Below are positions 18,771 through 26,798 of a DNA stretch of 64,000 bases, piece after piece. Position numbers and translations under genes: made by a program. A model generated the notes under the pieces. That model worked only from the letters and a program-made list of their open reading frames with translations. It was not told where the DNA came from and searched no databases. The stretch is from Hymenobacter canadensis (lineage in GTDB: Bacteria > Bacteroidota > Bacteroidia > Cytophagales > Hymenobacteraceae). The stretch lies in NCBI RefSeq assembly GCF_027359925.1, contig NZ_CP114767.1:3956501-4020500 (forward strand), written 5' to 3'. The stretch's first letter is position 1. Each line of letters begins with the position of its first letter.

Positions 18771-21700
18771 ATGCAGGATCCAGAAAAAGAGTTTGGCCCC
18801 ACCAGTTGGTCCATCGACAACAAAACCAGTATCTACATCATCACGCTCATTTTGTGCGTGATGGGTATCTTCTCCTATATCAAGCTGGGCAAGGAGAAAT
18901 TCCCGGATATCGTGATTCCGCGCATCATCGTGGCCACGATTTACCCCGGCACGTCGCCTACCGACATCGAAAACCTGGTGACGCGGCAGCTGGAAAAGGA
19001 AATCAAGAGCGTGAACGGCGTGAAGAAGATTTCTTCGACCTCCAACCAGGATTACTGCATCGTGGACGTGGAGTTTACCTCCGGCGTGGACGTGCAGTAC
19101 GCCAAGCAGCTCATCAAGGACGCGGTGGACAAGGCGCAGAACGAGCTGCCCAACGACCTGCCCTCGCCGCCTACCGTGCAGGAAGTGAACCTGTCGGAGC
19201 TGCCCATCATGAACATCAACCTGGCCGGCAACCTGCCCGTGAGCCAGCTGAAAAAGTACGCCGACGACTTCCAGGACAAGATTGAGGCCCTGCCCGAAAT
19301 CACCCGCGTGGACATCATCGGGGCTCTGGACCAGCAGGTGAACGTGGACGTGGACCTGAACCGGCTGCGGGCTTCGCGCCTGAGCTTCTCGGATATTTCG
19401 GCCGCCATCGGCCGCGAGAACATCACCATTTCGGGTGGCTCCATTGACGTGGGCAGCCAGAAGCGGGCCGTGCGCGTGGCCGGCCAGTACGTGCGCGCCG
19501 CCGACATTGCCAACATCCAGGTGAAGAACCTGAACGGCGCGGCCGTGCGCCTCGGCGACATTGCCACCGTCACCGACGGCTTCAAGGACCGAGAGTCCTT
19601 CGCCCGCCTCGACGGCAAAACCGCCGTGACCCTGAACGTTATCAAGCGCCAGGGCGAAAACCTGATTGACGCCTCCGACAAGATCAAGGAAGTTATTGCC
19701 GAGTCGAAGAAGACGCTGCCCACCGAGCTGACCATCACCGTCACCGGCGACACGTCCAACGACACCCGCGTTACGCTCCACGACCTGATCAACACCATCA
19801 TCATCGGCTTCATCCTCGTGACGCTGATTCTGATGTTCTTCATGGGCACCACCAATGCCCTGTTCGTGGGCCTTTCGGTGCCGATTTCCATGTTCCTGGC
19901 CTTCGTGCTGCTGCCCGGCTTCGGCTTTGCCCTGAACATGATTGTGCTCTTCGCCTTCCTGCTGGCACTGGGTATCGTGGTCGATGACGCCATCGTGGTG
20001 ATTGAAAACACTCACCGCCTGCTGCACGAGCACCCCAACCTCACCACCGCCAAGGCCGCCAAATACGCGGCCGGCGAGGTGTTCATTCCGGTATTGGCCG
20101 GCACGCTCACCACCGTAGCGCCGTTCGTGCCGCTCATGTTCTGGCCCGGCATCGTGGGCTCGTTCATGTTCTATCTGCCTGTCACGCTGATCCTGACGCT
20201 GATGTCGTCGCTGATTGTGGCCTTCATCATGAACCCGGTGTTTGCCGTGAGCTTCATGGAGCGCGAAGACCACCACACCGGCGAAAAGCCCAAGTGGGAC
20301 CGTAACTTCCTCATTGCGCTGGGCGTGATGGTGCTGATTGCAGGCGTCGGCTACGTGGCGGGCTCTATGTTCGTCGGCAACCTGATGCTGACGCTGATGG
20401 TGCTCGTGATTCTGAACCGCTTCGTGTTCGTGCACATGATTGCCTGGTTCCAGACCAAGGCGCTGCCCCGCTTCCAGGACGGCTATGCCAGCCTCGTAAA
20501 CTGGGCCATCAGCCACCCGGTACTGGTGATGGCCAGCATGGTGGTGCTATTCTTTGTGTCGGTTTTCGCTATTGCGGCCCGTCAGCCCAAGGTAGACTTC
20601 TTCCCGATAGGCGACCCTAAGTTCGTGTACACCTACCTCAAGATGCCGGTGGGTACCCGCGTCACCGTCACCGACTCCATTGCCCGGGTGCTGGAAAACC
20701 GCATCTACACCGTTATCGGCAAGGATAACCCCGACGTGGAATCGGTGATTACCAACGTGGCCATCGGCGCCTCCGACCCCGGCGAAGCCTCGGCGGCCGG
20801 TACGTCGCAGTCCAACCTGGCGAAAGTGGCCGTGGCGTTCAAGGAAATGAGCGAGCGGACTGGCCCGGCCACGGCCACGTACATGGACAAAATCCGGGAG
20901 GCCGTGAAAGGCATTCCGGGCGCCGAAGTGGCCGTGGATCAGGAGTCGAGCGGGCCGCCCACCGGCAAGCCGATTGCCATTGAAGTAGCCGGCGACGACT
21001 ACGCCACCCTGGCCAAGCTCTCCAAGAAAGTGTCTCGCCACATCGACTCGCTCGGCATCGGCGGCATCGAGCAGCTGCGCTCCAACCTGGAAGACCGCAA
21101 CCCCGAAATTGCCGTCAACATCGACCGGACCCGCGCCAACCGGGAAGGCATTAGCACCGCCCAGATTGGGGTGGAAGTGCGCACCGCCATCTACGGCACT
21201 GAGGCCAGTAAATTCAAAACTCCCGACGACGAGTACCCGATTCAGGTGCGCTACTCCGAGCCTTACCGCTCCGACATCGACGCCATCCTGAACTCGCCGC
21301 TGACCTTCCGCGACGCCACCGGCGCCATCCGGCAGGTGCCCATCTCGTCGGTAGCCGACGTGAACTACGGCACCACCTACGGCGGCATCAAGCGCAAGGA
21401 CGTGAAACGCGTGATTACCATCTCCTCGAACGTGCTCAACGGCTTCACCGGCCCCGACGTGGTGCGCCAGATCGAAACGGCCCTGAAATCGTACCCGACG
21501 CCGGCTGGCTACACCATTAAGATGGGTGGCGCGCAGGAAGACCAGCAGGAAACCTCCGACTTCCTCGGCATTGCTGCCGTGGGCGCCATTGGCCTGATCT
21601 TCCTGATTCTGGTGATGCAGTTCAACTCGGTGAGCAAGCCGGTCATCATCCTCACCGAAATCATCTTCTCGGTGATTGGGGTACTGCTGGGCCTGGCCAT

Positions 21701-22190
21701 CACGGGTATGAACATCAGCATTGTAATGACCGGTGTAGGCATTATTGCGCTGGCAGGTATCGTGGTGAAAAACGGTATTCTGTTGGTGGAATTCACCGAC
21801 ATTCTGCGGGCCCAGGGCATGCCGCTGCGCGAAGCCATTGTGCTGGCCGGCCGCACCCGCCTCAACCCGGTAATCCTGACGGCTACGGCCGCCACGCTGG
21901 GTCTGATTCCGCTGGCCATCGGCCTGAACATCGACTTCTACGAGCTGTTCAACTCCGGCCACGCCAACTTCTTCATCGGCGGCGAATCGGTAACGTTCTG
22001 GGGCCCGCTGGCCTGGACCATCATCTTCGGTCTGGTGTTTGCCACCGGTATCACGCTGCTGGTTGTGCCCGTGATGTACCTGCTCACCGAAAGCCTGAAG
22101 CTGCGCGTGCAGAAGCAGCCGGAACCTGTTGTCAGCCACGACGAGGTACGGGCTGCCACGCCTCCCATTTTTGTAGAAGAAGAAGTGTAA
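18771..22190 (+). CDS. RND-family efflux pump permease (HAE1/AcrB type)
   Basis: The protein has 1139 residues and is the proton-driven inner-membrane pump of the tripartite system. TM1 is near residues 20-40, and two large periplasmic loops follow. The family signatures are visible: FPDIVIPRIIVATIYPGTSPTDIE, and the TM4 motif GIVVDDAIVVIENTHR, whose paired acidic residues carry protons. An N-terminal-half duplication is seen in GVGIIALAGIVVKNGILLVEF. A middle stretch of several hydrophobic segments (about 515-605) is longer than in AcrB, which explains the extra about 90 residues. It is the last gene of the operon and is followed by a terminator. The substrate is unknown. Confidence 0.95.
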   Translation: MQDPEKEFGPTSWSIDNKTSIYIITLILCVMGIFSYIKLGKEKFPDIVIPRIIVATIYPGTSPTDIENLVTRQLEKEIKSVNGVKKISSTSNQDYCIVDVEFTSGVDVQYAKQLIKDAVDKAQNELPNDLPSPPTVQEVNLSELPIMNINLAGNLPVSQLKKYADDFQDKIEALPEITRVDIIGALDQQVNVDVDLNRLRASRLSFSDISAAIGRENITISGGSIDVGSQKRAVRVAGQYVRAADIANIQVKNLNGAAVRLGDIATVTDGFKDRESFARLDGKTAVTLNVIKRQGENLIDASDKIKEVIAESKKTLPTELTITVTGDTSNDTRVTLHDLINTIIIGFILVTLILMFFMGTTNALFVGLSVPISMFLAFVLLPGFGFALNMIVLFAFLLALGIVVDDAIVVIENTHRLLHEHPNLTTAKAAKYAAGEVFIPVLAGTLTTVAPFVPLMFWPGIVGSFMFYLPVTLILTLMSSLIVAFIMNPVFAVSFMEREDHHTGEKPKWDRNFLIALGVMVLIAGVGYVAGSMFVGNLMLTLMVLVILNRFVFVHMIAWFQTKALPRFQDGYASLVNWAISHPVLVMASMVVLFFVSVFAIAARQPKVDFFPIGDPKFVYTYLKMPVGTRVTVTDSIARVLENRIYTVIGKDNPDVESVITNVAIGASDPGEASAAGTSQSNLAKVAVAFKEMSERTGPATATYMDKIREAVKGIPGAEVAVDQESSGPPTGKPIAIEVAGDDYATLAKLSKKVSRHIDSLGIGGIEQLRSNLEDRNPEIAVNIDRTRANREGISTAQIGVEVRTAIYGTEASKFKTPDDEYPIQVRYSEPYRSDIDAILNSPLTFRDATGAIRQVPISSVADVNYGTTYGGIKRKDVKRVITISSNVLNGFTGPDVVRQIETALKSYPTPAGYTIKMGGAQEDQQETSDFLGIAAVGAIGLIFLILVMQFNSVSKPVIILTEIIFSVIGVLLGLAITGMNISIVMTGVGIIALAGIVVKNGILLVEFTDILRAQGMPLREAIVLAGRTRLNPVILTATAATLGLIPLAIGLNIDFYELFNSGHANFFIGGESVTFWGPLAWTIIFGLVFATGITLLVVPVMYLLTESLKLRVQKQPEPVVSHDEVRAATPPIFVEEEV

Positions 22191-22197
22191 GCAGTTA

Positions 22198-22234
22198 CCG
22201 GGCCGGCGGCAGCTGCTGCCGGCCCGGAATTTTT
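22198..22234 (+). terminator. Terminator of the RND operon
   Basis: The stem CCGGGCCGGCGGCAG / CTGCTGCCGGCCCGG has a single G-T-type mismatch and is followed by AATTTTTACT. It begins eight bases after the pump stop codon. Confidence 0.85.
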
Positions 22235-22370
22235 ACTGCCGGCGGTTTATTGCCGGCGCGGTGCAACCATTGGCCCGGTTCCCGAACTCCTCCGCCCGAA
22301 CGGGCGCCCGCAGGACTGGCTGGCCAAGCCACCGCAATTTTTTTCAGTACCCCACGTTTCCGTCGTTCCT

Positions 22371-22631
22371 ATGATCACCTCAACGACCTCCGCCGCCAAG
22401 TCCATTCAGCAGCAGGTGCTGCGCATCATCAGCAAGCGTAAGGCCATCAAGGCCCGGCGTCTGCGCATCGGCAGCAACCTCAGCCGCGAGCTGGGGTTCG
22501 ACACCGTCGATGTGGTCGATATCATCCTGGAGCTGGAGCGCAACTTCCACATCACCATCCCCGACGAAGTGCCGCTGGCCACGGTCGGCGACTTTGTGAG
22601 CTACGTTGCCTCGCACGCCAAAGCAGCCTAA
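22371..22631 (+). CDS. Acyl-carrier-protein-like protein with Thr in place of the phosphopantetheine Ser
   Basis: The 86-residue protein has the ACP fold pattern: helix I (AKSIQQQVLRIISKRKAI), then LSRELGFDTVDVVDIILELERNFHITIPDE and TVGDFVSYVASH. In classical ACPs the attachment motif is D-S-L; here it is D45-equivalent D-T-V (Thr45), read directly as GAC ACC GTC. The N-terminal part is also unusually basic (SKRKAIKARRLRIGS). It may therefore be an apo-only relative that acts as a protein-interaction module, or Thr might be modified inefficiently. No fatty-acid or polyketide genes are nearby. Confidence 0.8.
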   Translation: MITSTTSAAKSIQQQVLRIISKRKAIKARRLRIGSNLSRELGFDTVDVVDIILELERNFHITIPDEVPLATVGDFVSYVASHAKAA

Positions 22632-22666
22632 CCATACCCGCCGGCGCGCAGCCGCCCCCACATCGG

Positions 22667-22730
22667 CATTCCGAACACACAAAAAGGCCCTGCATCAGCT
22701 AATGCAGGGCCTTTTTGTGTGTTCGGAATG
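22667..22730. terminator. Very long bidirectional terminator
   Basis: The arms are 29 bases each and pair perfectly (22667-22695 with 22702-22730) around a 6-base loop. The stem contains an A-run on the left and TTTTT on the right. It lies between the ACP-like gene (plus) and the DUF1232 gene (minus) and can end both transcripts. Confidence 0.92.
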
Positions 22731-22739
22731 TGCCGGAAA

Positions 22740-23363
22740 TTAGCGGACGTTGCCGCCAGCATCGCCACCGGCTGGCCGCGCCTCGGATGACGTGCTGGGC
22801 TCGCGGCTGCTATCGGTGGTGTTGGCCGCTATATCGGAGAGGGCGGCGCTGGTAGACTGCAGGGCAGGCGCTTCCACCGGCGCAGTTTTGGGGGCGCCGG
22901 CCGAGGCTTTATCCTCAAACGGCCGGGATTCTTCTACCACCATCGGGCGGGTTTTCTCCCATTCAGCAAACCGGTCCATTTCTTCCTTGATAGTGGTGCT
23001 GAACCAAGCTACCAGGGCCACGTCATCGAGCAGACCCAACACCGGAATGAAGTCGGGAATCAGGTCGATGGGGCTCAGGAAATAGATGGTCACGGCCACG
23101 GCTCCCACTACGGTGCTGGTGGGCAGGCCCGTGTACTCGCCCGAAATAGAGGCCCGAATCAGGCGCAGCAGCGTCTGGAGGGTTTCCCAGGCTTCGTGGG
23201 CAATCGTGCCCAGGTCGTTTTTCTCGCTGGCCTTGGTATAGGCATCGTTCAGCAGCTGCTTGACGCGGGTCGGCTTCTTGATGTATTCCTCAGCCTTGCC
23301 AACGAATTTCTTGAATATGGGGGAGGAGGCAATGGTTTCGCCTTTGGGAGTGGAGTTATCCAT
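22740..23363 (-). CDS. DUF1232 (YkvA-type) membrane protein
   Basis: The 207-residue protein carries the DUF1232 signature TIYFLSPIDLIPDFIPVLGLLDDVALV (about residues 92-120) in two closely spaced hydrophobic stretches. The N-terminal half is helical and charged, and the C-terminal about 70 residues are Ala/Pro/Ser-rich and probably disordered. The molecular function of DUF1232 is unknown; members are small inner-membrane proteins. The gene converges on the ACP-like gene through a shared terminator. Confidence 0.85.
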   Translation of the reverse strand: MDNSTPKGETIASSPIFKKFVGKAEEYIKKPTRVKQLLNDAYTKASEKNDLGTIAHEAWETLQTLLRLIRASISGEYTGLPTSTVVGAVAVTIYFLSPIDLIPDFIPVLGLLDDVALVAWFSTTIKEEMDRFAEWEKTRPMVVEESRPFEDKASAGAPKTAPVEAPALQSTSAALSDIAANTTDSSREPSTSSEARPAGGDAGGNVR

Positions 23364-23490
23364 CAGGAAGGAAGAGTAAGGGGTAGAAAGAGCTGGGTGA
23401 ATGGGACTAACCTGTGCGCGGTCTGGCCACTGCCTGCCTATACTGTTTCAGCGCAAAATGGTTATCCTGCGCTACGAGCCCGCATAAAAA

Positions 23491-23518
23491 ACGCCCGACT
23501 CCTGTGGGAGTCGGGCGT
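23491..23518 (-). terminator. Terminator of the NlpC/P60 gene
   Basis: Perfect 12-base arms (ACGCCCGACTCC and complement) with a 4-base loop are followed on the minus strand by TTTTTT. It lies 22 bases past the stop codon of the minus-strand peptidase gene. Confidence 0.88.
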
Positions 23519-23540
23519 CTTCTGCTCCAGGAGCGAAAGG

Positions 23541-24140
23541 CTAGTTGGTGGCAACCCGGCCAGCGGCGTAGAAGTTGCGCTGGTAGTAAGCCTGGCTAAG
23601 CGAGCTGACCATCACGCCGCCGTTGCAGGCTGAGTGGGCAAACTTGCCGTCTTTGAGGTAGATGCCTACGTGGTAAATGGGCTGGCCCGGACCCCGACGG
23701 AAGAATACTAGGTCGCCGGTTTCCATTTCGGTTTTGGCCACGTGCTTCACGCTGCTGAACATGGAGCGGGAACTGCGCTGCAGCGTGATGCCGTATACTT
23801 CCTTGAAGACGCGGGTCACGAAACCGGAGCAGTCGGTGCCGCTTTTGGAGTTGCTGCCGTAGCGGTAGGGGGTGCCCATCCAGTCCAGCACGGTGCGCAG
23901 CAGGGTGGTGTTTTCAGTGCGGGCGAGGTGCAGGCCCAGGGCCTGCCCGTAGTAGTCGTAGGCGGCCGAGTCGCTGGCGGCTGCGGCGGGCTTCTCTTCC
24001 TCACCGAGGGAGAAACCGGCGAATAAAGACGCTTCGGCAGCAACTGGGGCTGAGGCGGTGGTGGCGCTAGGAGTGTGTTCGAAGAAGAAAGACAGGGCCA
24101 TGGAGGCCGCGGCGAGGCAATACAGGAGTGGGTTCTTCAT
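23541..24140 (-). CDS. NlpC/P60-family cell-wall endopeptidase (C40)
   Basis: NlpC/P60 enzymes cleave the gamma-D-Glu-diaminopimelate bond in peptidoglycan stems. The 199-residue precursor has an N-terminal export signal (MKNPLLYCLAAASMALSFFF). After an Ala-rich linker the catalytic domain starts near residue 75 (TLLRTVLDWMGTPYRYGS). The catalytic triad is visible: Cys104 (TDCSGF), His157 (IYHVGIYL) and His169 (AHSACNGG). DLVFFRR is the usual strand before the His. It should act in the periplasm. No SH3 or LysM domain is fused. Confidence 0.93.
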   Translation of the reverse strand: MKNPLLYCLAAASMALSFFFEHTPSATTASAPVAAEASLFAGFSLGEEEKPAAAASDSAAYDYYGQALGLHLARTENTTLLRTVLDWMGTPYRYGSNSKSGTDCSGFVTRVFKEVYGITLQRSSRSMFSSVKHVAKTEMETGDLVFFRRGPGQPIYHVGIYLKDGKFAHSACNGGVMVSSLSQAYYQRNFYAAGRVATN

Positions 24141-24442
24141 TGTCCGTCGTGGGGTGGCAAAATTGGTTTTCGGCTAGGGCCGGGGAAACCAGGAAGTACT
24201 TCTTTCGTCGATAGAAGCGAGATGAAAAAGAGGTCTGAGAAACCGTTTAAAACCGAAGAAATAGACAAATTCTATTTTCCCCTGATGGTTAAAGCTAAGG
24301 CTAAAGTTTGGGAACTGCCTAGCTTGCGCTGAGGGAAAGGTAAATATTCTTTTCAGAATTACATTTTTTATTTAAATTATTTTGGAAGGTAGTACAACCA
24401 TCGTGCTATCCTGTACCGTATAACGCGCCCGGTTTTTCACAT
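24141..24442. other. AT-rich intergenic region
   Basis: This stretch is much poorer in GC than its surroundings, especially 24320-24420 with long A/T runs. It separates two divergent genes, so it should hold both promoters. A 36-codon frame (MKKRSEKPFKTEEIDKF..., from 24222) is open but has no supporting feature, so I do not call it. No repeat longer than 10 bases was noticed. Confidence 0.5.
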
Positions 24443-24805
24443 ATGGCAACACCCCGCATCATCGAAAATTCGCCCCTCGCCCGCCTGGCCCGCCTGAAGC
24501 TGGGGGCAGGCAGCGTGGCTATGGTATTGGGCCGGCAGATTCATCTGAGCGGAGCCACGAAAGAGGAGTTTTTGAACGACCCCTACTGGGTGGCGCACGA
24601 AATGGAGCACATCCGGCAGTTTGAGCAGTATGGCCGCGTGGGTTTCTTGTGGCGCTACCTGCTGGGCTGGGCCCGGCACGGCTACTACAACATCCCGTTC
24701 GAAGCCCAGGCGCGGGAGGCCGGCCACCGCAATGCCGCCCTCTACGCCCGTGGCCTGCCTCTGCCCGATCCGGCCACCATGCATCAGGGGCCTAAAAGTA
24801 GCTGA
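24443..24805 (+). CDS. Small HExxH metalloprotein, DUF4157-like
   Basis: The 120-residue protein contains one clear HExxH zinc motif, HEMEH (His52, Glu53, His56), followed by IRQFEQYGRVGFLWRYLLGW and NIPFEAQAREAGHR. Glu87 in FEAQAR could be the third ligand, as in gluzincins. The preceding LGRQIHLSG strand is the usual edge strand of such folds. It is too short to be a normal secreted protease and has no signal peptide. It resembles small DUF4157-type or phage-like peptidase domains; whether it is proteolytic is unknown. Confidence 0.78.
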   Translation: MATPRIIENSPLARLARLKLGAGSVAMVLGRQIHLSGATKEEFLNDPYWVAHEMEHIRQFEQYGRVGFLWRYLLGWARHGYYNIPFEAQAREAGHRNAALYARGLPLPDPATMHQGPKSS

Positions 24806-24851
24806 GCAGCTGAGTAGGTGTTCGTCCCGCGCGTGCGGCCATAATGCTGAA

Positions 24852-24890
24852 CCGCCCGGCTTCTTCCTGCAGGAGGAGGGAGCCGGGCGG
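24852..24890 (-). terminator. Hairpin downstream of the SDR gene
   Basis: The arms CCGCCCGGCT and complement enclose a 19-base loop that itself contains a TTCCTGCAGGA palindrome. No strong T-run follows on either strand, so termination is only possible. Confidence 0.45.
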
Positions 24891-24976
24891 CAAGGTTAGG
24901 CCACTGCCTTGCGGGCGCAACCACAGGTACGCAACCAACGGCTACGCTGCCTGCGCAGCAGGTACTCAGCTACGCT

Positions 24977-25711
24977 CTACAACGCCGCCAGCCGGCCGCC
25001 ATCGGCTACCAGGGTGGTACCGTTGATGAAGCTGGCTTCGGGCGAGGCCAGGAAACAGATGGTGGCGGCCAGCTCGGCGGGCGTGCCCACCTGGCCGGTA
25101 ATCTTCTCCTTGCCGCTTTTGACGTTGGGGTTGCTCCAGAGCATGGGCGTGTCTACGGCACCGGGGGCCACGGCATTGATGCGGGCGTGGGTGTGCGGAA
25201 TTTCCTGGCTGAGGCCGCGCACGAAGGCTTCCATGGCGCCTTTGCTGGCGGCGTAGGGCACCACATGCGGCGTAGTCTGGTGGGCATGCACCGAGCTGAC
25301 GGCCACAATGCTGCCGTGCTTCATGTGCGGCAAACACAGTTGCGTAAGTCGGAACAGGCTGCGCAGGTTCACGTTCATGAGCGTATCCCAGTCTTTGGGG
25401 TCGAGCTTGAGAATAGGCTCAAAAGTCATCATGGCCGCGTTGCTGACCAGCACATCAATCTGGCCCCAGGCAGCCAGCGTTTTGTTGACGGCGGCCACCA
25501 GCTGGGCGTCGCGGCCGACGTCGGTACGGATGAAGATGGCCTCGCCACCAGCGGCTTTGATTTCGCGCACAATGGCGCGGCCGTCCTGGGCGTCGCGGCC
25601 CAATACGGCGATGCGGCCACCCTCGCGGCCCATCTGCATGGCCACAGCCTGCCCAATGCCTGAGGTTGCGCCCGTCACGAAGCACACTTTATTCTTGAAA
25701 CGTTGCTCCAT
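24977..25711 (-). CDS. SDR-family NAD(P)-dependent oxidoreductase
   Basis: Short-chain dehydrogenases oxidise or reduce alcohol/carbonyl substrates. The 244-residue protein has all core motifs: the cofactor loop TGATSGIGQAV (residues about 14-24), NAAM after strand 4, the catalytic Ser in AVSSVHAHQ and YxxxK in PYAASKGAMEAF. PGAVDTPM and FINGTTLVADGG end the fold. An acidic TDVG after strand 3 fits the classical subfamily. The substrate is not evident. It stands alone on the minus strand. Confidence 0.92.
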   Translation of the reverse strand: MEQRFKNKVCFVTGATSGIGQAVAMQMGREGGRIAVLGRDAQDGRAIVREIKAAGGEAIFIRTDVGRDAQLVAAVNKTLAAWGQIDVLVSNAAMMTFEPILKLDPKDWDTLMNVNLRSLFRLTQLCLPHMKHGSIVAVSSVHAHQTTPHVVPYAASKGAMEAFVRGLSQEIPHTHARINAVAPGAVDTPMLWSNPNVKSGKEKITGQVGTPAELAATICFLASPEASFINGTTLVADGGRLAAL

Positions 25712-25986
25712 AATGAGAGTCTGAGAGAAGGGAATAAGCGGCCGGTAGCCGACTGCTCCCGCAAAAACGGCCAGCCGACGCAGAAGTTTACCAGGTAGCT
25801 GCCGCTACCGATTCCTATGGCCGGACTAGGCCGCGCGCAAAGCGGGCTGCGGGTGGCATAGTGGGGCCGCTGCCAAGCGCTTACCAAGAAAATCGGCAAC
25901 CCCACGTCTGGTTTTTTCGAATACAACCAGGAATCTGCCGACCGGCAGACTTCAACAGGTCATCTACTTTCTAACCTTCTACTATC

Positions 25987-26550
25987 ATGGATAACAAGCA
26001 AAACCAGCCGAATGCCGGCCAGAATTCTTCCGCCGCCAACGCCGCCAATAAGCCCGCTTCTCCTTCCTCTTCGGCCACATTGCCGGCGGCGGCTCTTTCG
26101 GCCAGCGCCACACCCGATGCGGCCCGCAGCAGCCAGTCTGCTCCGGCAGCCGCTGCCATCCCTGCTCCTACGGCCAATAAAGACAACCGCTCCGAAGGCA
26201 TCAGCCGCGTAATTGCTGGTGCCGATAAGGACGCCGGCCGCAAGTCGTGGCTCGACCAGGATCAGTGGTCGAAAAGCATCAACGAGCTGCCACAGTCGCT
26301 CAAGGACCTCGGCAGCAAGGCACTGAACCAGGTGAACTCGCTGACGCCTACCCAGAAAGTAGTGGGTGGTGCCCTGCTGGTGAGCGGCCTGAGCTGGTTG
26401 GCCCTGCGCAGCAAAAGTAGCAAGCCGTCGGTAGCAGGCTCGCGCTACACGCCCAACGCCGAATCGAAGTGGAAGCCCAGCAACGAGTCGGTGTACCGCG
26501 GCAGCACGTCGGCTGAGCGCAGCACGGACTTCGATAACGACAGCTTCTAG
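25987..26550 (+). CDS. Hypothetical protein with a low-complexity N-terminus and one hydrophobic segment
   Basis: The 187-residue protein begins with about 75 residues rich in Ala, Ser, Asn and Pro. An amphipathic segment (WSKSINELPQSLKDLGSKALNQVNS) follows, and one hydrophobic stretch (KVVGGALLVSGLSWLAL, about residues 122-138) could span the membrane. The tail is Ser/Lys-rich. I do not recognise a family. The layout resembles small membrane-anchored stress or YtxH-like proteins, but this is only an analogy. A strong terminator follows. Confidence 0.65.
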   Translation: MDNKQNQPNAGQNSSAANAANKPASPSSSATLPAAALSASATPDAARSSQSAPAAAAIPAPTANKDNRSEGISRVIAGADKDAGRKSWLDQDQWSKSINELPQSLKDLGSKALNQVNSLTPTQKVVGGALLVSGLSWLALRSKSSKPSVAGSRYTPNAESKWKPSNESVYRGSTSAERSTDFDNDSF

Positions 26551-26600
26551 TCAGCTTTTTCGCACAGAATCAGCCTTCCCCTGATACTGGCGCACGTACA

Positions 26601-26637
26601 AAAAGCGTCGTCTGCTCTGAGCAGACGACGCTTTTTT
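26601..26637 (+). terminator. Strong intrinsic terminator
   Basis: Seventeen-base arms (AAAAGCGTCGTCTGCTC and complement) are followed by a run of seven T. It ends the hypothetical gene on the plus strand, and the A-run on the left lets it also stop minus-strand transcription from the ars operon. Confidence 0.92.
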
Positions 26638-26655
26638 TGTTCTGGCTTGGCGTGG

Positions 26656-26790
26656 CTACCATTCCCAGGCCAGCCCGAACGTGTATTAGTTGCCCGAATA
26701 CACGTTGCGCAACCGGCCGAAACCCGTAGCCCAGTCGGTGGTGAGGGACAGGTGCGGGGTGAGGGCATAGCTGCCGGTATGCTCCCTGCG
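26656..26790 (-). pseudogene. Remnant of the C-terminus of an outer-membrane beta-barrel protein
   Basis: On the minus strand one frame reads HTGSYALTPHLSLTTDW then ATGFGRLRNVYSGN, then a stop, then YTFGLAWEW and a second stop. The alternating hydrophobic pattern and the final aromatic Trp are those of the last strands of an outer-membrane barrel. The in-frame TAA at 26686-26688 is one base from CAA (Gln), and another stop closes the frame upstream at 26791. About 45 codons survive, with no start. I infer a decayed gene whose 5' part was lost when the region next to arsO was rearranged. Confidence 0.7.
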
Positions 26791-26798
26791 CTAACGGA

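Noticed and set aside
18750..20516. 588-codon open frame antisense to the RND pump
   Set aside because: It is rich in His, Gln, Arg and Val with no motif, and mirrors the pump's codon pattern; it is a by-product of GC-rich third positions.
20547..22139. 530-codon antisense frame in the pump gene
   Set aside because: Same artefact as above; no recognisable domain.
24222..24332. 36-codon frame MKKRSEKPF...
   Set aside because: It lies in AT-rich DNA with no family, no promoter and no neighbour support.
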